Shown piece after piece: positions 51,685-59,459 of a stretch of 64,000 nucleotides of DNA (the stretch's first letter is position 1; every line of letters starts with the position of its first letter). Under the pieces are notes generated by a model. The model made no database searches and had not been told where the DNA came from. It saw nothing but the letters and a program-made list of their open reading frames with translations. This DNA comes from Streptacidiphilus sp041262165 (lineage in GTDB: Bacteria; Actinomycetota; Actinomycetes; Streptomycetales; Streptomycetaceae): contig NZ_JBGCBY010000011.1 of NCBI RefSeq assembly GCF_041262165.1, forward strand, positions 62,001-126,000. Direction: 5' to 3'. The position numbers and the translations under genes are program-made.

Positions 51685-52628
51685 GCGTCGTCCCCCTCGG
51701 GTGCGGCGTGCTCGGCGATCAACTCGCGGGCCCTGTCGAGGTCGTCCGGAGTCTTCAGGGCGAGCGTAGCCACCCCCTTGAGGTTGCGCTTAACCAGGTT
51801 GGTCAGCGTCCCAGCAGGTGGGACCTCGATCACGCAGGTCGCGCCGAGGCGCTCCAGCGCCTCCATGCAGAGGTCCCAACGAACCGGGTTGGAGACCTGC
51901 GACACCAGGCGGGAAAGCACTTCGGCGCCGCCGTCCAGGGTCTTCCCGTCGGCGTTGGAGACGTAGGCGATCTGCGGGTCGCACACGGAGATGCCGGGGG
52001 CGATCCGAGCGAGGCGCTCCACGCCAGGGGCCATGTGCCGGGTGTGGAAGGCGCCCGCGACGGAGAGCGGGATCAGCCGGGCCTTGGCCGGACCGTCGGC
52101 CCGGAACGCTTCCAACTGCTCCAGCGTGCCCGCGGCGACGATCTGGCCGCCGCCGTTGTTGTTCGCAGCCGTCAGCCCGTACTCGGCGAGCTTCGCCGCG
52201 ACCTCGTCCGGGTCGCCGCCGAGGACGGCGCACATCCCGGTCGCGGTCTCGGCCGCGGCACCGGCCATGGCCAGGCCGCGCTGCCGGACGAACGCCATCG
52301 CCTGCTCGGGGTGGAGCACCCCGGCGAACGCCGCGGCGGTGATCTCGCCGACGCTGTGCCCGGCCACCGCGCCGACGCGGTGGCGCTGCTGGGAGGGGTG
52401 CGCGTGCAGGGCTCCGGCGGCGGCCATGCCGGCGGCCACCAGCAGCGGCTGGGCGACGGCGGTGTCCTTGATCGCGTCCGCGTCCGCTTCGGTGCCGTAG
52501 TGCACCAGGTCGAGCCCGGCCACGGCGGACCACCAGTGCAGCCTGTCGGCCACACCGTCGACCTCAAGCCACGGGGCGAGGAATCCTGGCGTCTGGGCGC
52601 CCTGTCCGGGAGCAACGAGTACGAGCAC
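51681..52628 (-). CDS. fabD: malonyl-CoA:ACP transacylase
   Basis: 315 residues from GTG (52626-52628), AGAAGG upstream. VLVLVAPGQGAQTPGFLAPW at the N-terminus, catalytic Ser in GHSVGEITA, and AGAFHTRHMAPG with His. Loads malonyl onto ACP. First gene of fabD-fabH-acpP-fabF. Confidence 0.96.
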   Translation of the reverse strand: MLVLVAPGQGAQTPGFLAPWLEVDGVADRLHWWSAVAGLDLVHYGTEADADAIKDTAVAQPLLVAAGMAAAGALHAHPSQQRHRVGAVAGHSVGEITAAAFAGVLHPEQAMAFVRQRGLAMAGAAAETATGMCAVLGGDPDEVAAKLAEYGLTAANNNGGGQIVAAGTLEQLEAFRADGPAKARLIPLSVAGAFHTRHMAPGVERLARIAPGISVCDPQIAYVSNADGKTLDGGAEVLSRLVSQVSNPVRWDLCMEALERLGATCVIEVPPAGTLTNLVKRNLKGVATLALKTPDDLDRARELIAEHAAPEGDDA

Positions 52629-52731
52629 GAAACCAACCTTCTCTCGCCGAGCCCACCGGACGCGGGTGGGGACGGCGACGAAGAACCGCACCCGCAGTTG
52701 TGGGTTCCCTACAGTAGGACATTTGCGCAGG

Positions 52732-54084
52732 TCACCCCGCTTGAAGTCGTCCCAGCGCCAGGGCGATGCGGAGCGTGAACGCGGAACGGACGTCGCTGGG
52801 CGCATACCCGGTGACATCAGTCACACGCCTCAGGCGGTAGCGCACGGTGTTGGGGTGGACGAAGAGCATCCGTGCCGCGCCCTCCAGCGAGGACGCCTGC
52901 TCCAGGTAGACGGACAGCGTGTCGAGCAGCGCCGACCCCGCCTCGTCCAGCGGCGTGTAGATCTCCTCCACCAGCTGGCTGCGTGCGGCCTGGTCGCCGG
53001 CCAGGGCACGCTCCGGCAGCAGGTCGTCCGCGAGGACCGGGCGCGGTGCGTCGGGCCAGGCCGCGCACGCGCGCAGCCCGGCGGCGGCGGCCTGTGCGGA
53101 CTGCGTCGCCGAGAGCAGGTCGCCCACGGTCGGACCGATCACGACCGGACCCGCGGCGAACTGGCCGATCAGGGCGCGGGCTGCCGGGACCGGGTCCCAG
53201 AGCCGGTCCGGGTTCTTGCCGCCGTCGCCCACCACGACGACCAGGCGTGCCCCCAGCACCCCGGTCAGCACGTGCAGCTTGGCGTGCCGGGCGGCCCGCC
53301 GGATCGCCTCGACCACCAGCTCGCTGTCTCCCGACGGCGCGCTGCCCATCACCACCATCACTCGATCGGGGGAGCCCCAGCCGAGTGCGGCCGCCCGCGA
53401 CAGCACACCCTCGTCGGCGTCACCGGACAGCAACGAGTTGACGACCAGGGCCTCCAGCCGGGCGTCCCACGCACCGCGCGCCTCGGCCGCCTGCGCGTAC
53501 ACCTGCGCGGTGGCGAAGGCGAGCTCGCGGGCGTAGACGAGCACGGCCTCGCGCAGCCCGTCCTCGCCGCCGGGGGAGGCGACCTCGTCGATGGCCTCCT
53601 CGACGACCTCGATGGTGGTGCGGATCATCTCCACGGTCTGGCGCAGCGTCACCGCCCGGGTCAGCTCGCGTGGAGCGGTGCCGAACACGTCGGTGGTGAT
53701 CGCCTGCGGGGCTTCCGGGTGGCGGAACCACTCGGTGAACGCGGCGATACCCGCCTGCGCGACCAGGCCGATCCAGGAGCGGTGCTCCGGCGGCATGTTG
53801 CGGTACCAGGACAGCTGCTCGTCCATGCGGGCGATGGCCGCGGTGGACAGCTTCCCGGAGGCGCGCTCGAGCCGCTTCAGCGTCGCGGCGTGCCGCTCGG
53901 CCCGCTCGGCGGCGACCCGGCGCTCTATCGCCGTCCCGCGCGGCGAACCGCGGCGTACGGGCTCTTCCTCGCCGCCGGTGCCGCCACTGTCGGCGGGCGG
54001 CACGGCTGCTGCCGGCGGCACCGCCTTGGCGGCGGCCTTCTTGGCGGACTGCTTCGCGGACTTCTTGGCTGGGGCGGCTGGCAC
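52732..54084 (-). CDS. fasR: FasR-type regulator (PucR/CdaR family)
   Basis: 450 residues from GTG (54082-54084); weak AGGTAGGG upstream. Lys/Ala-rich N-terminus (KKSAKQSAKKAAAK), GGDEF-like central domain, and C-terminal PucR HTH: LDTLSVYLEQASSLEGAARM then LFVHPNTVRYRLRRVTDVTG. Sits directly upstream of fabDHF in streptomycetes and activates them. Intergenic spacing 103 bp. Confidence 0.93.
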   Translation of the reverse strand: MPAAPAKKSAKQSAKKAAAKAVPPAAAVPPADSGGTGGEEEPVRRGSPRGTAIERRVAAERAERHAATLKRLERASGKLSTAAIARMDEQLSWYRNMPPEHRSWIGLVAQAGIAAFTEWFRHPEAPQAITTDVFGTAPRELTRAVTLRQTVEMIRTTIEVVEEAIDEVASPGGEDGLREAVLVYARELAFATAQVYAQAAEARGAWDARLEALVVNSLLSGDADEGVLSRAAALGWGSPDRVMVVMGSAPSGDSELVVEAIRRAARHAKLHVLTGVLGARLVVVVGDGGKNPDRLWDPVPAARALIGQFAAGPVVIGPTVGDLLSATQSAQAAAAGLRACAAWPDAPRPVLADDLLPERALAGDQAARSQLVEEIYTPLDEAGSALLDTLSVYLEQASSLEGAARMLFVHPNTVRYRLRRVTDVTGYAPSDVRSAFTLRIALALGRLQAG

Positions 54085-54224
54085 AGCACAAGCGTGCCCT
54101 ACCTGGAGCCGGATGCGCGCCGAGCAGGGCCCTCCTGTCGCGTGGCAACGGTCACAGGAGCGGTCGCAGCGGGGTCGCAAGGCGGTCCGCCACCCGCCTG
54201 GCGGGGGCGCGATAGCGTCGTGCC

Positions 54225-54971
54225 ATGTCCGAGCAGCCCGACCCCGACGTGACGGTGCACCGCGCCGGCCAGCGGTACCGATCCGCGCCCGAACCCGGTG
54301 TGGAGACGCGGCACGCGTTCTCGTTCTCGGGTCACTACGACCCGACGAACACGCACTTCGGGGCGCTGCTGGCGTGCAACGAGGAGACCCTCGCACCGGG
54401 TGCGGGGTTCGCGCCGCACCGGCATCGGGACACCGAGATCCTGACCTGGGTCGTCGAGGGCGCGCTGGCCCACCGGGACGACCACGGGCACGCGGCCGTC
54501 GTCCGGCCCGGCCGGCTGCAGTACCTGAGCGCGGGCGGCGGCGTGACGCACCGGGAGAGCAACGTCGGCGGTGCGGACGGCCCGGTGCGCTTCGTACAGT
54601 TCTGGCTGCAGCCGGACCAGTTCGGGGTGGAGCCCGGATACGGGCTCCGGGAGGTGCCCGTCGAGACCGGGCTGACCCGGCTCGCCGGGGGTGCGGACCT
54701 GCGCCGGGCCGACGCGGCTCTGCACCTGCTGCGACTCGACCCCTACGCACCGCTGCCGCCGCTTCCCGCCGCGCCGTACCGGTATCTGCATGTGGCGGGC
54801 GGCGGGTTCGGCTACCGGACGGCGGCCGGGCCGCGGGGCGTCGGGCGCGAGCTGGGAGCCGGTGACAGCGTCCGGTTGAGCGGGGCGGTGGAGCTGGTCG
54901 ATCCGGTCGCGGGTCCCGAGGGGGTCGAGGCTTTGCTGTGGGAGATGCACTCGCCGGTGCGCTACGGCTGA
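54225..54971 (+). CDS. pirin-family protein
   Basis: 248 residues from ATG 54225. Cupin with HRHRDTEILTWVVEGALAHR and DDHGHAAVVRPGRLQYLSAG; the His-x-His-x-x-x-Glu/His metal site is visible. Members include quercetinase-like pirins. Convergent with the serine hydrolase gene; role unknown. Confidence 0.9.
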   Translation: MSEQPDPDVTVHRAGQRYRSAPEPGVETRHAFSFSGHYDPTNTHFGALLACNEETLAPGAGFAPHRHRDTEILTWVVEGALAHRDDHGHAAVVRPGRLQYLSAGGGVTHRESNVGGADGPVRFVQFWLQPDQFGVEPGYGLREVPVETGLTRLAGGADLRRADAALHLLRLDPYAPLPPLPAAPYRYLHVAGGGFGYRTAAGPRGVGRELGAGDSVRLSGAVELVDPVAGPEGVEALLWEMHSPVRYG

Positions 54972-55034
54972 CGGCGCGTCAGCGGTGCCGGGTCGGCGCT
55001 GTCGGCTCAGTGCTGCCGGCTCAGCGCTCGCTGC

Positions 55035-55868
55035 TCAGTGGTCCAGGGCCAGCTCCGCGAGGACGGCGTCGGTGAGGACGGGCCACAGCTCCACCGCCCA
55101 GGTGCCGAAGGCGCGGTCGGTGAGAGCGACGCAGGCCGCGCCCGCCACCGGGTCGACCCAGAGGAAGGTGCCGGTCTGGCCGAAGTGGCCGAAGGTCGCG
55201 GGGGAGCTGGTGCGGCCGGTCCAGTGCGGGGCCTTGTGGTCGCGCAGGTCGAAGCCGAGGCCCCAGTCGTTCGGGCGCTGGTGCCCGAAGCCCGGCAGCA
55301 CGCCGTCGAGACCGGGGAAGGCGACGGTCGTCGCCTCGGCGAGGGTGGACGCGTGCAGCACCCGCGGTGCCTGCAGCTCCGCGGCGAAACGGGCCAGGTC
55401 GGCGGTGGTGGAGACGCCGCCCGCCCCGGCCGGGCTCTTGGACGCCGGGTCGAGCCTGGTGTCGGCCATGCCCAGCGGCCGGAACACTGCTTCGGCCGCG
55501 TACTGCGGGAAGGGGATGCCGGTGGCCTTCTCGACGGTCTCGGCGAGCACGTCGAAGCCGGCGTTGGAGTAGAGCCTGCGGGTACCCGGGGCGGCCATCT
55601 GCCGGTGCTCGTCGAAGGCCAGACCGGAGGTGTGGGCGAGCAGGTGGCGAACCGTCGAGCCCTCGGGCCCGGCCGGGTCGTCCAGTTCGAGCGCGCCCTC
55701 CTCCACGGCGACCAGCACGGCGTACGCGCTGAGCGGCTTGGTGACGGAGGCCAGTGGGAAGGAGTGCTGCTGTGGGCCGTGCGACCCGGCGAGGGTGCCG
55801 TCGCGCCGTACCACCACCGCTGCCGCTGTCGGCACGGGCCACTTGTCGATCATCCGCAGGCTGTCCAT
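55035..55868 (-). CDS. serine hydrolase (class C beta-lactamase/DD-peptidase fold)
   Basis: 277 residues from ATG (55866-55868). Motifs: SVTKPLSAYAVL (Ser-x-x-Lys), YSNAGFDVLAE (Tyr-x-Asn) and HFGQTGTFLWV in place of KTG. Many homologues are esterases or amidases; lack of a signal peptide suggests cytoplasm. Divergent from the MerR gene, sharing the promoter region. Confidence 0.85.
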   Translation of the reverse strand: MDSLRMIDKWPVPTAAAVVVRRDGTLAGSHGPQQHSFPLASVTKPLSAYAVLVAVEEGALELDDPAGPEGSTVRHLLAHTSGLAFDEHRQMAAPGTRRLYSNAGFDVLAETVEKATGIPFPQYAAEAVFRPLGMADTRLDPASKSPAGAGGVSTTADLARFAAELQAPRVLHASTLAEATTVAFPGLDGVLPGFGHQRPNDWGLGFDLRDHKAPHWTGRTSSPATFGHFGQTGTFLWVDPVAGAACVALTDRAFGTWAVELWPVLTDAVLAELALDH

Positions 55869-55902
55869 GGCGCCCAGACTAGCGAGGACCGTCGAAGGGC
55901 TG

Positions 55903-55933
55903 TTGCTTGGAGTGCACTCTAAGTCTGTAGGTT
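55903..55933 (+). promoter_or_regulatory. MerR-controlled promoter with 19-bp spacer
   Basis: Palindrome CTTGGAGTGCACTCTAAG (55906-55923, one mismatch) lies between TTGCTT (55903-55908) and TAGGTT (55928-55933), giving a 19-bp spacer, the over-long spacing that MerR activators correct. It drives MerR plus the aldo-keto reductase. Confidence 0.85.
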
Positions 55934-55963
55934 CGTTGGCAGACGTACGGAAGGGAGCAGCGG

Positions 55964-56401
55964 ATGTCACTCGCGACAGCGGCCGAGCAGTTCGAGCAGC
56001 CCGAGCAGGGTCTGCCGGACCAGCCCGACGAGACCCCGCGCTACACCATCGGCGAGGTCGTGGCCCGAACCGGGCTGACCGCGCACACCCTGCGCTGGTA
56101 CGAGCGGATCGGGCTGCTGGAGCGTCCCGCCCGCTCGCACTCCGGCCAGCGCCGCTTCAGCGACCGCGACCTGGCCTGGCTGGAGTTCCTCGGGAAACTG
56201 CGGCTCACCGCGATGTCCGTCGCCGACATGGTCCGGTACGCGGAGCTGCGGCGGGAGGGCGAGCACACGGCCGCCGCCCGCCAGGAGCTGCTGGAGCGGC
56301 ACCGGGACGAGGTGCGGCAGCGGATCACCGATCTGCAGGCCACCCTTCTGATCATCGACTACAAGATCGACTTCTATGCGGAGAGGAAGCAGCACGCATG
56401 A
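55964..56401 (+). CDS. MerR-family regulator
   Basis: 145 residues from ATG 55964. HTH RYTIGEVVARTGLTAHTLRW, YERIGLLERPARSHSGQRRF; long C-terminal coiled coil (HRDEVRQRITDLQATLLIID). No Cys of metal sensors; resembles the AdhR/NmlR group responding to aldehydes. Coupled to the aldo-keto reductase (ATGA overlap). Confidence 0.93.
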   Translation: MSLATAAEQFEQPEQGLPDQPDETPRYTIGEVVARTGLTAHTLRWYERIGLLERPARSHSGQRRFSDRDLAWLEFLGKLRLTAMSVADMVRYAELRREGEHTAAARQELLERHRDEVRQRITDLQATLLIIDYKIDFYAERKQHA

Positions 56402-57411
56402 GCAGCAACGTCATCCCGACCACCCCCCTCGGTTCGCACGGCCCCGTCGTCGGAGTCCAGGGCCTCGGCTGCATGGGCATGAGCGAGTTCTACGGTGAGA
56501 CCGATACCGCGGAGGCGCTGGCCACCCTGGACCGGGCCCTGGAACTGGGCGTCACCCTGTTCGACACCGCCGACATCTACGGCAACGGCGAGAACGAGAA
56601 GCTGATCGGCCCCTTCGTCCGGGCCAACCGGGACCAGGTCGTCCTCGCCACCAAGTTCGCCATCGAGCGCCGCGCCGACGACCCCACCTACCGGGCCGTC
56701 CGCAACGACGCCGCCTATATCCGGCAGGCCGTTGACGCCAGCCTGAGCCGCCTGGGCGTGGACGTCATCGACCTGTACTACATGCACCGCCGCAACCCGG
56801 AGGTGCCGCTGGCGGAGTCCGTCGGCGCCATGGCGGAGCTGGTCCAGGCGGGCAAGGTCAAGTACCTGGGCCTCTCCGAGGTGACCGGCGCGGAGCTGCG
56901 GGAGGCCCACGAGGTGCACCCGATCACCGCGCTCCAGTCGGAGTGGTCGCTGTTCTCCCGCGACGTGGAGCACAGCGCGGTGCGGGCAGCCGCGGACCTC
57001 GGCGTGGCCTTCGTCCCCTACTCACCGCTCGGCCGCGGGTTCCTCACCGGCGCCTTCGCCGACGCGGGCGAGCTGGGCGCGGGAGACTTCCGCCAGTACC
57101 AGCCGCGCTTCACCGGCGACAACGCCGCACGCAACGCGGCGCTGCTCACCCCGATCCAGAAGATCGCCGCAGCCCGCGGCCTCACCCCGGCTCAGGTCGC
57201 CCTCGCCTGGGTGCAGCAGCGTGCCGAGGTGCACGGCCTGACGGTCGTCCCGATCCCGGGCACCCGCAAGCGCTCGCGCCTGGAGGAGAACACCGCCGCC
57301 ACGGCCCTGCACCTGGATGCCACGGAACTGACCGCGCTGGAGCCCATCGCCGCGCAGGTCTCCGGCGACCGCTACCCGGACATGAGCTCCACCTCGGCCG
57401 CGCGCGAGTAA
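56398..57411 (+). CDS. aldo-keto reductase
   Basis: 337 residues from ATG 56398. (alpha/beta)8 barrel: GLGCMGMSEFYGETDT, FDTADIYGNGENEKLIG (Asp, Tyr), ATKFAIERR (Lys), IDLYYMHRRN (His), and VPIPGTRKRSRLEENTAA (NADPH). The YakC/auxin-induced protein-like branch. Under the MerR regulator in one operon, so likely detoxifies aldehydes. Confidence 0.94.
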   Translation: MSSNVIPTTPLGSHGPVVGVQGLGCMGMSEFYGETDTAEALATLDRALELGVTLFDTADIYGNGENEKLIGPFVRANRDQVVLATKFAIERRADDPTYRAVRNDAAYIRQAVDASLSRLGVDVIDLYYMHRRNPEVPLAESVGAMAELVQAGKVKYLGLSEVTGAELREAHEVHPITALQSEWSLFSRDVEHSAVRAAADLGVAFVPYSPLGRGFLTGAFADAGELGAGDFRQYQPRFTGDNAARNAALLTPIQKIAAARGLTPAQVALAWVQQRAEVHGLTVVPIPGTRKRSRLEENTAATALHLDATELTALEPIAAQVSGDRYPDMSSTSAARE

Positions 57412-57455
57412 CCGCGCCGGGAGCGCAGAGCTCCGGGGCCGCAGGGCTCAGGAGC

Positions 57456-58688
57456 TCAGAGCCCGGAGACGCAGGCGCCGTTGTTGTTGGAACAGACGAC
57501 GTCGGCGTACCGGCCGAGGGCGATGTCGGCGAAGTTGCGGAGGCTGGTGGTGCCGTCCGCGAGGTAGCCGTTGTGGCCGTTCGCGCCGGTGGAGGCGATG
57601 ACGTGGGAGCCGAAGTCCGGGCTGGTCGGATCAGCGCCGTGGCCGAGGCCGCCGATCTCCAGGTAGGGCACGTTGCCGATCCAGTCGCCGGGGTTGCGCG
57701 CGGCAGCCCAGACGCGGACGCCGTCGCCGAGCGCGGCGGCGTTCTGGACGTCCATGCCCGGGCTGCCGAAGACCACCATGTCGGTGACGCCCTCGGTCGA
57801 GTGGATGTGCGGTGCGGCGATCCCGCAGACCACCGAGCCGTAGGAGTGGCACAGCAGTGTCGGCGCGGCCACCGGATGGGAGGTGAGATTCAGGCCGGCC
57901 AGGAGGCTCTCTAGCCGGGGTGCGGCGGCCTCGGCGAGGCGAGCGGTCGCGGCGTCCGCGCCCAGGCCCACCGGGGTCACGTAGCCGGACCACGCTATGA
58001 CCGCCGTGCTGGTGCCGGGGGACACCCGGGACTCCTCGGCGTGCAGCGACTGGGCGACGCCGGCCGCGCCCTTCAGCGCCTGGGCCGCCCCCGCCGTGCC
58101 GGTCAGCGAGGGATCGCTGCGGTCGAAGTGCGCCAGGTCCATGTCGGAACCGGGGACCAGCACCGACACCCGCTGCGCCGTGGCGAGGTCGCCGTACACC
58201 TCGGCGACGAGACCGCGTCCACGCGGGTCGAAGGCCAGGATCTGGCGGCCCGGGACAAGCAGCTTCTGCAGCATCGCGACGCGCGTCGCCGCCGCCGAGC
58301 GGTCGGTGACCGCGAGGGCGGAGTTGGCGGCCCGGTCCTTCTGCCGGCTCAGCTCCTGCTCCATCGCCAGCGCGTTCGCCTGGTAGCGCAAGGCCAGCGG
58401 CGCGCCGTCGAAGTTGCCGACGACCAGCGGGTAGTCCCGGACGAGGCGCTGCTGCTGGGCCTGGCTGAGCGAGCCGAAGAAGTCCGCGGCCTCGGCGGCG
58501 GTGGCCTTCGCCGGGTTCGGCATGTCATGACCGAGCCACTGATCGTGGACCCACGCCTTGCTTCCGGCCGGCGGCGTGGTGATCGCGATCTGCTCGTCCG
58601 ACACCGCCGCTCCCGCTGCTGCGGCCCCGGTCCCCGCGAGGACGGTGAAGGAGACCATGGCCGCTATCAGCGTTCGCCTGAACCGCAT
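57456..58688 (-). CDS. secreted DUF1023 alpha/beta hydrolase
   Basis: 410 residues from ATG (58686-58688). Signal peptide about 1-30 (LAGTGAAAAGAAV). DUF1023 core: VSVLVPGSDMDLAHFDR, nucleophile LLCHSYGSVVCGIA, and FGSPGMDVQNAAALGDGVRV; C-terminal HNGYLADGTTSL region gives His. Extracellular hydrolase of unknown substrate, frequent in streptomycetes. Confidence 0.9.
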   Translation of the reverse strand: MRFRRTLIAAMVSFTVLAGTGAAAAGAAVSDEQIAITTPPAGSKAWVHDQWLGHDMPNPAKATAAEAADFFGSLSQAQQQRLVRDYPLVVGNFDGAPLALRYQANALAMEQELSRQKDRAANSALAVTDRSAAATRVAMLQKLLVPGRQILAFDPRGRGLVAEVYGDLATAQRVSVLVPGSDMDLAHFDRSDPSLTGTAGAAQALKGAAGVAQSLHAEESRVSPGTSTAVIAWSGYVTPVGLGADAATARLAEAAAPRLESLLAGLNLTSHPVAAPTLLCHSYGSVVCGIAAPHIHSTEGVTDMVVFGSPGMDVQNAAALGDGVRVWAAARNPGDWIGNVPYLEIGGLGHGADPTSPDFGSHVIASTGANGHNGYLADGTTSLRNFADIALGRYADVVCSNNNGACVSGL

Positions 58689-58974
58689 ACGCGTGTGTCT
58701 CCTAGGGTTCCGGCGACCATCTGACGGGCCGGGCCCGGAGGTCTTGCTGAACTGAGCTGAAGGGAGTTCTGCGCCAGCGTAAGCGCTCCACGGGGGTGCG
58801 TACGGCGTACGCCTGAGTAGCAAACTGCGACAACCGTCACATGAGGCCCCAAATGGAGCAGATTTTCACGGCGGCTTCACACGGTTTCACCGTCGCGCCG
58901 CGGAGCCGGCTCGGGGCGGTACCCCGGTAGCGGGTACCGCCCCGGAGGTCGGTGCGACGGGTCGGACCAGGCTG

Positions 58975-59157
58975 TCAGACCTGGGCGTCCTCGGCCTGCT
59001 TGCCGTGGACCTGGTCCCAGGCCTCGGACACGTAGCGCTCGCGCTCCACGAGGGTCAGCTCGGGGAAGTAGTCCTTGAGACGCTCCACCACGACCTGCTC
59101 CGGCTCGTGGCACTCGTGGAGCAGGAACGCGGCCTTGTGCACGATCTGGCTGTCCAT
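58975..59157 (-). CDS. small conserved protein next to aceE
   Basis: 60 residues from ATG (59155-59157), AGAGGAAAAGC upstream. MDSQIVHKAAFLLHECHEPE, QVVVERLKDYFPELTLVERE: helical with charged surface. Downstream of aceE on the same strand but behind a terminator. Function unknown. Confidence 0.7.
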   Translation of the reverse strand: MDSQIVHKAAFLLHECHEPEQVVVERLKDYFPELTLVERERYVSEAWDQVHGKQAEDAQV

Positions 59158-59344
59158 GCGCTTTTCCTCTCGGCACCCGTCTGCCCAGTGCCGACGGAAC
59201 TCGGCCACAGCATAGGCAGTCGGCTCCCGGAGCCGAGGTCAGGGGTCGGTCTAAGACCGACCGGTCTAAGTCCCGGTCAGGAGTGCTTCCAGGTCACCGA
59301 GAAGGCCGTACCGCCGGAGATCGCGGAGGTGGTGGCGAAACGAA

Positions 59345-59385
59345 GAGCCTCGCCCGGCGACAGGGACTGCCGCCGGGCGAGGCTC
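59345..59385 (-). terminator. terminator of aceE
   Basis: Perfect 15-bp stem GAGCCTCGCCCGGCG / CGCCGGGCGAGGCTC with an 11-nt loop (59360-59370), 75 bp after the aceE stop. Confidence 0.85.
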
Positions 59386-59459
59386 GTTCAGGTGCTACGG
59401 GGGATCAGCTGCCGGCATCGGAGCCGGAATCCGATGCCGCATCAGTTTCCGGACCGGGC

